A stretch of DNA of 6,443 nt from Bacillota bacterium (GTDB lineage: Bacteria; Bacillota_E; Symbiobacteriia; JAMDAP01): contig JAMDAP010000078.1 of NCBI GenBank assembly GCA_023484675.1, positions 1-6,443 of the forward strand, given 5' to 3'. Shown here one piece after another: positions 1 through 5,059 of the stretch. The translations under genes were made by a program, and so were the position numbers. Under the pieces are notes generated by a model. It made no database searches, had not been told where the DNA came from, and was given only the letters and a program-made list of their open reading frames with translations. The number at the start of each line of letters is the position of its first letter. Position 1 is the stretch's first letter.

Positions 1-610
1 GTGATAAGGCGCTCAGGGCTAGGCGGTCGCTGGTGATCAACCGACCGATCAGATCGGGCAGCAGCGGGTGGGCCTGCCGGAGCAGCAGCGGCCCAAGCTC
101 CGCCTCAATGTCGCTCAGGGGCGCCTCATCCGACGGGCCCGGAACCAGGGCGAGGATGGCGTAGAGGTGTCGCCCCTCGGCCACCAGGTCTTCCCCCACG
201 AACCGGAACCGGTGCAACGATGCCCAGCGCCGCACCTGAGCGACCTTGGTGTTGGGGGCCAAGATCAACCGCCGTGCCGCACGGACAGCCTCCGGCGCTG
301 CCTCCAGCAGGCTCAGGATCAAGAGCCCGCCCAGACCGGCCAGGACGGCGACGTCCGCCTCTCCCGGCTTGGCAACGGCCAGCCCGCTGCCCAGGCGAAG
401 ATCAACCCTGTCCTCCAAGCCCGCCGCCCGCACGTTGGCCCGTGCCTGTTCCAGCGGCCCGGGCCGAACATCGGAGGCGATGGCGCTGCTGGCGACCCCT
501 CGCTGCAGCAGCGCGATAGGCAGGTAGCCGTGGTCTGTGCCTACGTCAAGGACGCGGGAGCCGGTCGGGACAAAGGCGGCAACCGCCTCCAGCCTCGGGG
601 ACAGATTCAT
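1..610 (-). CDS. trmK: tRNA (adenine(22)-N1)-methyltransferase TrmK, 3' end missing
   Basis: Class I SAM-dependent methyltransferase of the TrmK (YqfN) family, which methylates N1 of adenine 22 in the tRNA D-loop. About 203 codons are visible and the frame is still open at the left edge, so the C-terminus is missing; B. subtilis TrmK is roughly 240 residues. The SAM motif VLDVGTDHGYLPI lies at residues 20-32, followed by ASDVRPGPLEQA at about 45-56, the family GxGGxLI motif (here GLGGLLI) near residue 91, and LILAPN near 114 where TrmK proteins have a conserved LxxxPN. The ATG at 610-608 is preceded by a GGTGGTGAG ribosome binding site. Placement downstream of dnaG-rpoD matches Bacillus and Clostridia, where a Nif3-like gene usually follows; that would lie outside this window. 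No clear promoter is seen directly upstream, so transcription may come from read-through of the hairpin at 737-760. Confidence 0.93.
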   Translation of the reverse strand, partial: MNLSPRLEAVAAFVPTGSRVLDVGTDHGYLPIALLQRGVASSAIASDVRPGPLEQARANVRAAGLEDRVDLRLGSGLAVAKPGEADVAVLAGLGGLLILSLLEAAPEAVRAARRLILAPNTKVAQVRRWASLHRFRFVGEDLVAEGRHLYAILALVPGPSDEAPLSDIEAELGPLLLRQAHPLLPDLIGRLITSDRLALSALS

Positions 611-712
611 GCCCTCACCACCTGCCGGGTTGCTCCTCACTATTTTGCCAGCTCACGGGTGTTGTCCTTCCGCGCCCTGGATCCGGTCGCAAGCCCATCC
701 TGCAAGGCAAGA

Positions 713-732
713 CGGCACGAAGCGGCACGAAG
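713..732. repeat. 10-bp perfect tandem duplication
   Basis: The unit cggcacgaag occurs twice in direct succession (713-722 and 723-732), between the hairpin at 737-760 and trmK. It is non-coding and looks like a small slippage duplication. No function is apparent. Confidence 0.8.
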
Positions 733-760
733 CAAAGACCCGGCGCAAAAGCGCCGGGTC
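733..760 (-). terminator. Hairpin ending the small-protein transcription unit
   Basis: A perfect 10-bp stem, gacccggcgc / gcgccgggtc (737-746 with 751-760), has a 4-nt loop. On the minus strand it is followed by TTTG and then CTTCGTGCC, so the U-tract is short. It lies 43 nt after the stop codon of the 55-codon gene, as expected of an intrinsic terminator. The weak U-tract means partial read-through into trmK is possible. Confidence 0.7.
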
Positions 761-803
761 CAGGAGGAGGGAAGAGAAGCTAGGGTCAAACTTGTCTGCG
801 TTT

Positions 804-971
804 TTAGGGATAAACCGGAGTGGGCTCCGATTGGAGGGAAGAGAAGTCTTCCTTTGGAGTGAGTTCAGCCAGACAGTCGGGGCAAAGCGCGATCTTTCCG
901 GGTTTGGTAGGGGTGCCTGGCCTGAGGCCACACCAGAAGCACATTTCCGTGGTTGCGTTTTCCTCCGACAT
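804..971 (-). CDS. Small CxxC-CxxC (zinc-ribbon-like) protein, 55 aa, under a riboswitch
   Basis: I do not recognise this protein. Translation from ATG 971-969 to TAA 806-804 gives 55 residues. Two cysteine pairs, C11-F-W-C14 and C30-P-D-C33, are separated by 15 residues, a typical zinc-ribbon or zinc-knuckle spacing with a likely beta-hairpin (GLRPG...KPGKIALC) between them. The N-terminus (SEENATTE) and the C-terminus (PKEDF...EPTPVYP) are polar and look disordered. There is no signal peptide or membrane segment, so it should be cytoplasmic. A strong site, GAGGAGGT (988-981), lies 9 nt before the ATG, which is the best argument that this short frame is real. It is the first and apparently only gene after a ykkC-type riboswitch and is followed by a hairpin. 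Binding to RNA polymerase, the ribosome or another nucleic-acid machine would be typical of such ribbons, but that is a guess; the family needs homologues to be named. Confidence 0.82.
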   Translation of the reverse strand: MSEENATTEMCFWCGLRPGTPTKPGKIALCPDCLAELTPKEDFSSLQSEPTPVYP

Positions 972-1023
972 AGCGCCTCAACCTCCTCTTCCGCTAAATG
1001 GTTGGCAACAAGTAGCGTTCCAA

Positions 1024-1074
1024 CAAAATAACCCGGCGATACAAGTCCCCTTGTGCAGGAACTTGCCGCCGGGT
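1024..1074 (-). terminator. Riboswitch expression platform: intrinsic terminator overlapping the aptamer
   Basis: On the minus strand ACCCGGCG (1074-1067) pairs with CGCCGGGT (1038-1031). Inside this, CAAGTTCC (1065-1058) pairs with GGGACTTG (1049-1042) with one G-U pair, giving a two-part stem followed by TATTTTG. The ACCC and GGCGG of the 5' arm also belong to the 3' strand of the aptamer, so aptamer folding and terminator folding exclude each other. Ligand binding should therefore prevent termination, making this an ON switch for the gene at 971-804. Confidence 0.8.
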
Positions 1075-1157
1075 CTTTTATGCCCACGGTGTAAGCCATT
1101 TGGCTCTGTACCGCTCGGTCCAGACCTCCGCTTGGCGGAGCGGAACCCTAGGTACAC
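1066..1157 (-). promoter_or_regulatory. ykkC-superfamily riboswitch aptamer, probably ppGpp subtype (2a)
   Basis: Read on the minus strand, the element holds the conserved ykkC blocks in order. GTGTACC (1157-1151) closes P1 with GGTACA (1112-1107). CTAGGGTTCCG (1151-1141) is an exact match to the family signature. P2 is CTCCGC/GCGGAG (1140-1135 with 1131-1126). CTGGACCGAGCG (1123-1112) corresponds to the CUGGUCCGAG block. After a small AGCC/GGCT hairpin, ACACCGTGGGCATAAAAG (1092-1075) and ACCCGGCGGC (1074-1065) match the 3' block. Guanidine-I aptamers usually read ACACGGAGGGAUAAAAGCCC here. The ACCGUGGG and AAAAGACCC forms, with GGACC and AGCGGUAC, resemble the ppGpp-binding subtype 2a as I remember it. 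PRPP (2b) and ADP (2c) relatives are not excluded. Confidence is for the class; the ligand call is nearer 0.6. Confidence 0.87.
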
Positions 1158-1176
1158 TTCCTTGTTGCTTGTCGCC

Positions 1177-1206
1177 ACTATAACAAAGCTTCGCCACCCG
1201 TGTCAA
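1177..1206 (-). promoter_or_regulatory. Sigma-A promoter of the riboswitch/small-protein unit
   Basis: On the minus strand a perfect -35 TTGACA (1206-1201) and a -10 TATAGT (1182-1177) are separated by 18 bp. Transcription should begin near 1170, about a dozen nucleotides before the aptamer P1 stem. The promoter lies after the tRNA operon terminator, so the unit is transcribed independently. Confidence 0.82.
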
Positions 1207-1260
1207 CGGCTGAAGGCGTTTTACTAGTGCAACAATTTACCGCTATGAAGCGCCTTGCCA

Positions 1261-1298
1261 AAAAGGAAAACCCACGCACCTAGGCTAGGACGCGGGTT
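1261..1298 (-). terminator. Intrinsic terminator of the tRNA operon
   Basis: On the minus strand AACCCGCG (1298-1291) pairs with GCGTGGGTT with one G-U pair. The stem then extends through a bulge by CCT/AGG and is followed by TTTTCCTTTT. It begins 13 nt after the encoded CCA of tRNA-Val. Confidence 0.85.
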
Positions 1299-1310
1299 CA
1301 CTGTCAAAGA

Positions 1311-1387
1311 TGGTGGGCACTAGAGGGCTCGAACCTCTGACCTCTTCCGTGTGAAGGAAGCGCTCGTACCAACTGAGCTAAGTGCCC
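1311..1387 (-). tRNA. tRNA-Val (anticodon CAC)
   Basis: A full cloverleaf of 77 nt including an encoded CCA. The acceptor stem is GGGCACT/AGTGCCC with discriminator A, the D stem GCTC/GAGC, the anticodon stem CTTCC/GGAAG with loop TTCACAC, and the T stem AGAGG/CCTCT with loop TTCGAGC. Anticodon CAC reads GUG valine codons. It is the last tRNA of a three-gene cluster and may also have its own promoter in the preceding spacer. Confidence 0.96.
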
Positions 1388-1405
1388 ATGCGGGAGACGT
1401 GACTT

Positions 1406-1434
1406 ATTATAGCCCACCCCTTGCCCTCAGGCAA
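1406..1434 (-). promoter_or_regulatory. Possible internal promoter before tRNA-Val
   Basis: On the minus strand TTGCCT (1434-1429), 17 bp, and a perfect TATAAT (1411-1406) precede tRNA-Val, with a predicted start near 1399, just ahead of the mature 5' end at 1387. The -35 overlaps a CTTGCC-TGAG-GGCAAG hairpin, so the element could instead be a processing structure between the tRNAs. Confidence 0.5.
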
Positions 1435-1461
1435 GTTCTAAAACCCGGACCCTCAGCAAAG

Positions 1462-1537
1462 TGGGGGGGCCGGCGCGATTCGAACGCGCGACCAACCGGT
1501 TATGAGCCGGCAGCTCTAACCGCTGAGCTACAGCCCC
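1462..1537 (-). tRNA. tRNA with anticodon CAT (elongator Met or Ile2)
   Basis: A 76-nt cloverleaf. The acceptor stem is GGGGCTG/CGGCCCC, the D stem GCTC/GAGC, the anticodon stem GCCGG/CCGGT with loop CTCATAA, and the T stem GCGCG/CGCGC with loop TTCGAAT; CCA is encoded. The paired first position (G1-C72) argues against initiator tRNA-fMet. The loop CUCAUAA occurs in both elongator Met and lysidine-modified Ile2 (AUA-reading) tRNAs, and the UGGUC variable loop recalls some Ile2 tRNAs, so the amino acid is left open. The discriminator base reads C, whereas A73 is normal for both Met and Ile tRNAs. Confidence 0.92.
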
Positions 1538-1588
1538 GAAAACCTCACGCGGCAAGCGCCGCATTATCACCTGGATAGACAAAAAAAT

Positions 1589-1663
1589 TGGCTCCTCGAG
1601 CAGGATTCGAACCTGCAACCCTCCGGTTAACAGCCGGATGCTACCGCGTTGAGCTATCGAGGA
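1589..1663 (-). tRNA. tRNA-Asn (anticodon GTT)
   Basis: A 75-nt cloverleaf. The acceptor stem is TCCTCGA/TCGAGGA with discriminator G and encoded CCA. The D stem is a 3-bp GCT/AGC, the anticodon stem TCCGG/CCGGA with loop CTGTTAA, and the T stem GCAGG/CCTGC with loop TTCGAAT. It is the first gene of the tRNA operon. The spacer to the next tRNA contains a T-run and a small GCGGC-GCTT-GCCGC hairpin that may assist processing. Confidence 0.96.
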
Positions 1664-1726
1664 ACGCAACCTTATGTGCTCTTATTGCCGCGTTCCCTGA
1701 CAAACCGGGCCGCATTGACAAGAACG

Positions 1727-1756
1727 ATTATAAGCCATGGATTGCGGCCATGTCAA
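1727..1756 (-). promoter_or_regulatory. Sigma-A promoter of the tRNA operon
   Basis: On the minus strand a perfect -35 TTGACA (1756-1751) and a perfect -10 TATAAT (1732-1727) are 18 bp apart. The predicted start is near 1720, which gives a leader of about 57 nt before tRNA-Asn. The -35 lies only about 45 nt after the rpoD stop. With no clear terminator between, rpoD transcripts may also run into the tRNAs. Confidence 0.9.
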
Positions 1757-1800
1757 CCAGAACGATGAGCCAGGTTGTTCCTCAACGGTAGCTTCCGGCG

Positions 1801-2949
1801 CTAGTCCAGATAGTCCTTCAGCTTCTTGCTGCGGCTGGGATGGCGAAGCTTACGCAGGGCCTTGGCTTCAATCTGGCGGATGCGTTCGCGGGTGACGCCG
1901 AAGACGTGCCCGACTTCCTCCAGGGTGCGCTGCCGGCCGTCGTCCAGGCCGAAGCGCAGGCGCAGCACCTTCTCCTCCCGCGGTGTCAACGTTTCCAGGA
2001 CCTCTTCCAGCTGCTCCTTGAGCAGCATGAAGGAGGCAGCCTCGGCCGGCGCCAGCGCGTCCTCGTCCTCGATGAAGTCACCCAGGTGGCTGTCTTCCTC
2101 TTCGCCGATGGGCGTCTCCAGCGACACGGGCTCCTGCGCGATCTTCATGATCTCGCGCACCCGCTCTACGGAGATCTCCATCTTGGCTGCGATCTCCTCG
2201 GCCTCGGGGGCCCGGCCCAGCTCCTGCAGGAGCTGGCGCTCGACGCGGATCAGCTTGTTGATGGTCTCCACCATGTGCACGGGAATGCGGATGGTGCGGG
2301 CCTGATCAGCAATGGCTCGGGTGATGGCCTGGCGGATCCACCAGGTGGCATAGGTGGAGAACTTGTAGCCTTTGCGGTAGTCAAACTTTTCGACGGCCTT
2401 GATCAGGCCCAGGTTGCCCTCCTGGATCAGGTCCAGAAATAGCATGCCGCGGCCAACGTAACGCTTGGCAATGGAGACGACCAGTCGGAGGTTGGCCTCG
2501 GCCAGGCGACGCTTGGCTTCCTCGTCGCCCTGCTCGATGCGCTTGGCCAGTTCCACTTCTTCCTCAGCAGTGAGGAGGGGAACGCGACCGATCTCCTTCA
2601 GGTACATCCGGACCGGGTCGTCGATGGCGATTCCCTCGGGAACGCTCACCTCCGCCTCGGCTTCTTCCTCTTCCGGCTCTTCCTCGCGAAGCGCCTCCGG
2701 CTCCAGGGCCTCGGCCTCGGCTTCTCCGTTCAGGTGTGCCGCCTCCGTCTCCGCTTCCACCGCCACACCGATGACCTCGATGCCGACAGCGCCAAGGGCC
2801 TCGTACACGTCGTCAATCTGGTCGGGGGACAGCTCCACGCCCTGAAGGGTGTCCATAATCTGCGTGTAGGTCAGGACGCCCCGCTTCTTGCCCTTGGCAA
2901 TCAGCTCCTTGACGCCTTCAAGCTTGACAATATCCTGCTTAGAAGCCAT
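1801..2949 (-). CDS. rpoD: Primary (housekeeping) RNA polymerase sigma factor RpoD/SigA
   Basis: Group 1 sigma-70 factor of 382 residues that directs RNA polymerase to promoters of the kind seen at 1727-1756 and 1177-1206. Region 1.1 is at about 1-62 and is followed by a Glu/Ala-rich acidic linker at about 68-102. Region 1.2 starts at [12 protein letters not shown] (about 110). Region 2 carries [17 protein letters not shown] and the -10 recognition helix [15 protein letters not shown] (about 195-209). Region 3 covers about 221-298. Region 4 has the helix-turn-helix [20 protein letters not shown] at about 342-361, and the protein ends KDYLD. I chose ATG 2949 because AAGGGGGGAG (2964-2955) lies 5 nt upstream. 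A GTG at 2979 that overlaps the dnaG stop would add ten residues before region 1.1. It is co-transcribed with dnaG, with a gap of 26 nt. Confidence 0.98.
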   Translation of the reverse strand: MASKQDIVKLEGVKELIAKGKKRGVLTYTQIMDTLQGVELSPDQIDDVYEALGAVGIEVIGVAVEAETEAAHLNGEAEAEALEPEALREEEPEEEEAEAEVSVPEGIAIDDPVRMYLKEIGRVPLLTAEEEVELAKRIEQGDEEAKRRLAEANLRLVVSIAKRYVGRGMLFLDLIQEGNLGLIKAVEKFDYRKGYKFSTYATWWIRQAITRAIADQARTIRIPVHMVETINKLIRVERQLLQELGRAPEAEEIAAKMEISVERVREIMKIAQEPVSLETPIGEEEDSHLGDFIEDEDALAPAEAASFMLLKEQLEEVLETLTPREEKVLRLRFGLDDGRQRTLEEVGHVFGVTRERIRQIEAKALRKLRHPSRSKKLKDYLD

Positions 2950-2975
2950 GAACACTCCCCCCTTCCTTCCGGGCC

Positions 2976-4829
2976 TCACTGACTTGCAATCTTAGGGCGC
3001 TTGGTCTTCCCCACCAACCCTTGATACTCCTGCAGGGCTGCCAAACGCTCCTGGTCCGATGCGCTCTTTTCAATGATGACATGTAGTTCGGCCAATCTTC
3101 TTCTCAATATATGCTGCTGAATCGCTTGGATACAATCGGCAAAACTCCGGCCCAGGTCGCCTTCGGGCTTGGGGGCGGCAAGGAGCGTTGCGGCAACACG
3201 GACGTCCTCCTCCGCCAGATCCCTCAGGGCGCGCTGAACCACGTCCTCCGGAGACGCGGCTCCGGTCTGCCCCGCGGTCTGCCCCGCGGTCAGAACCGAC
3301 TGAGCAATCCGCCGATAGACAGGGTGTTCGAGCAGGGAGGTCGTAAAACCTCCTTGCCCGCCAACCAACTCCGGCGACCGCAGAAGAAGTTGCACAGCCA
3401 GCCGCTCTGCCCGAAGGCGCTCCGCCGGCAGGTCAACCTCCTCAGGAGCCGGTTCGCCGCGCTCCGCACCCAGGATTTCTCCACTATTATGCCAACTTTT
3501 ACCGCGGGTATGCCCTGCGTCAGCCCGTTGCCTGGCCACAAACTTCCTCAGGTCCAGGCGCAGGGCGCCCTCGCTGACCCCCAGGCGCCCGGCCAGCCAG
3601 CGGATGTACTCGCTGCGGCTGACCTCATCAGTCAGACCGGCCAGCACCGGCTCCGCGTTCCGGACCACCTGGGCCTTAGCCTCCGGAGAGGCGGCCCCGA
3701 ACTTGCGGAGCAGGGCTTCCAGCCGAAACTCCACCAGGGGCAAGGCCTTCTCCGTCAGGGAGCGGAACTCGTCAGCGCTGTGGCTGCGTAGAAACTCATC
3801 CGGGTCCTTGCCCTCCGGGAGCGCCAAAACGCTCACCTGACAACCCAGGCCACCCAAGATGTCCAACCCCCGCAGCGTGGCGTTTTGCCCCGCTGCATCG
3901 GAGTCGTAGGCGATGACCACCCGGGGCGCCTGCTGCAGCAGCAGGCGCCCCTGGTCGGCGGTCAGGGCCGTGCCAAGGGAGGCCACGACGTTGGTCACCC
4001 CCGCCTGGTGGCAGGCGATGACATCCATGTAGCCCTCCACCATGACGGCCTGGTCCTTGTCCCGCATCGGCCCTTTGGCCAGATGCAGGGCATACAGGTT
4101 GCGACCCTTTTCAAAGAGCGGGGACTCCGATGAATTCATGTACTTGGGCCCCTGGCCATCTACCAGGGCACGCCCGCCGAAGCCGATGACCCGACCGCGG
4201 ATGTCCCAGATGGGGAACATCACCCGATTCCGGAAGCGGTCGAAATAGCCGTTTCCATGGGGCCGCGGCTGAACCAGCCCGGCTTTGACCAGAGTCTCTG
4301 GTTCAAACCCCCGCCGCGTCATCAGCCGGTAGAGGCTGTCCCACCCCTGGGGCGCGGCTCCCAGGCCGAACCGCTCCATGGTTTCCTCCGCAAGCCCCCG
4401 CTTCCGCAGGTATTCGAGAGACGGCTGACCCGACGCCTGCCGCAACTCGTACTGAAAGAACTTGGCCGCCCAGTCCAGAGCCTGCCGCAGCCGCGCCTGC
4501 TCCCGTTCCCGGGCTTGCTCGGCGGGGTTGCGGTCATCCTCCAGGCTGATGCCGGCACGCTCCGCCAGCAGCCGCACCGCTTCGGGGAAGCTCACGTTCT
4601 CCCGCATCTGGATAAAGTGGAAGACGTCTCCCCCGGCCTGGCAGCCGAAACAGTGGAAAATCTGCTTGTCCGGCACGACGTTGAACGACGGCGTGCGCTC
4701 GGAGTGGAACGGGCAGAGGCCGACGTAGCTTTTGCCGCGGCGCTTGAGCGAGACGTATTCAGAGATGACCTCGACGACGTCGCTTCTGCTTCGGACCTCT
4801 TCGATGATCTGCTCCGAAAAGCCTGCCAT
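2976..4829 (-). CDS. dnaG: DNA primase DnaG
   Basis: Synthesises RNA primers at the replication fork in contact with the DnaB-type helicase. It is 617 residues, normal for the bacterial family. The N-terminal zinc-binding domain has C39, H42, C60 and C63 (CPFH ... CFGC). The catalytic core carries VIGFGGR at about 214-220 and the conserved [11 protein letters not shown] at about 236-246. The TOPRIM domain has E265 in VEGYMDV and the metal-binding D309 and D311 in AYDSDAAG. A linker near 430-465 leads to the C-terminal helicase-binding domain. ATG 4829 is preceded by a modest GGTGGTAG site. It is the first gene of dnaG-rpoD. A short in-frame duplication, AGQT-AGQT, lies near residues 515-522. 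No well-formed promoter is visible directly upstream. Confidence 0.98.
   Translation of the reverse strand: MAGFSEQIIEEVRSRSDVVEVISEYVSLKRRGKSYVGLCPFHSERTPSFNVVPDKQIFHCFGCQAGGDVFHFIQMRENVSFPEAVRLLAERAGISLEDDRNPAEQAREREQARLRQALDWAAKFFQYELRQASGQPSLEYLRKRGLAEETMERFGLGAAPQGWDSLYRLMTRRGFEPETLVKAGLVQPRPHGNGYFDRFRNRVMFPIWDIRGRVIGFGGRALVDGQGPKYMNSSESPLFEKGRNLYALHLAKGPMRDKDQAVMVEGYMDVIACHQAGVTNVVASLGTALTADQGRLLLQQAPRVVIAYDSDAAGQNATLRGLDILGGLGCQVSVLALPEGKDPDEFLRSHSADEFRSLTEKALPLVEFRLEALLRKFGAASPEAKAQVVRNAEPVLAGLTDEVSRSEYIRWLAGRLGVSEGALRLDLRKFVARQRADAGHTRGKSWHNSGEILGAERGEPAPEEVDLPAERLRAERLAVQLLLRSPELVGGQGGFTTSLLEHPVYRRIAQSVLTAGQTAGQTGAASPEDVVQRALRDLAEEDVRVAATLLAAPKPEGDLGRSFADCIQAIQQHILRRRLAELHVIIEKSASDQERLAALQEYQGLVGKTKRPKIASQ
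3264..3291. repeat. 12-bp tandem duplication inside dnaG
   Basis: The unit ggtctgccccgc occurs twice (3264-3275, 3276-3287), followed by a partial third copy, ggtc. It is in frame and gives the repeated residues AGQT-AGQT in a loop of the C-terminal helicase-binding region of DnaG. It is probably a neutral slippage event. Confidence 0.85.
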
Positions 4830-4925
4830 GCTACCACCGCCAACCGGCCCGGCCGGTACCCGCTCAGATTCGATGCTTCCCGCTGCCGCCCCCGGTAGGG
4901 TCCTCGAAGGCCAAACAAGGGTTAG

Positions 4926-4965
4926 AAAGGCCCATCTCCGGCTCGCCGGAGACGGGCTTTTTCGT
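4926..4965. terminator. Strong hairpin between the chemotaxis gene and dnaG
   Basis: gcccatctccggc (4930-4942) pairs with gccggagacgggc (4945-4957) with a single A/C mismatch. Read on the plus strand the stem is followed by TTTTTCGTTT, a good U-tract. Read on the minus strand, the direction of the flanking genes, it is followed by CTTTCTAA, a weaker tract. It most likely ends the chemotaxis transcript, possibly as a bidirectional terminator. No gene on the plus strand needs it. Confidence 0.75.
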
Positions 4966-5024
4966 TTGCGTAATTGGTTACTTCGCCAACTACTGCCCGA
5001 TTCCTGCCGAACAGGCGCGGTCTC

Positions 5025-5053
5025 TTTTTAGGTAATGCAACCAGATGTCGCAA
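5025..5053 (-). promoter_or_regulatory. Weak candidate promoter upstream of dnaG
   Basis: On the minus strand TTGCGA (5053-5048), 17 bp, and TAAAAA (5030-5025) lie just after the chemotaxis gene stop. The match to consensus is modest, and the hairpin at 4930-4957 would sit between this promoter and dnaG. No better promoter is visible in the 230-nt gap at 4830-5059, which otherwise holds nothing I can identify. Confidence 0.25.
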
Positions 5054-5059
5054 AAAGGG

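Noticed and set aside
68..862. A 264-codon open frame on the plus strand.
   Set aside because: It is antisense to trmK and the small gene, has low-complexity Pro/Arg/Gln-rich translation and no ribosome binding site. The trmK reading on the other strand has clear methyltransferase motifs.
653..1099. A 148-codon open frame on the minus strand covering the same stretch as the small gene.
   Set aside because: Its start lies inside the riboswitch aptamer, it runs through the terminator, ribosome binding site and closing hairpin, and its translation has no recognisable domain. The 55-codon frame has the ribosome binding site and the cysteine motif.
1538..1588. Possible terminator after tRNA-Asn, since a T-run follows its CCA on the minus strand.
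   Set aside because: No separate hairpin precedes the T-run. The small GCGGC/GCCGC hairpin comes after it, and the next tRNA follows closely, so one operon is simpler.
1715..1732. Plus-strand ttgaca followed by attata, resembling a promoter on the plus strand.
   Set aside because: The spacing is only a few bases and attata is the complement of the minus-strand TATAAT box of the tRNA promoter.
4257..4898. A 213-codon plus-strand frame that ends just before the plus-oriented terminator at 4926-4965.
   Set aside because: It is antisense to well-conserved DnaG zinc-binding and catalytic-core sequence, has no ribosome binding site and no domain character. The terminator orientation alone is not enough to call a gene.
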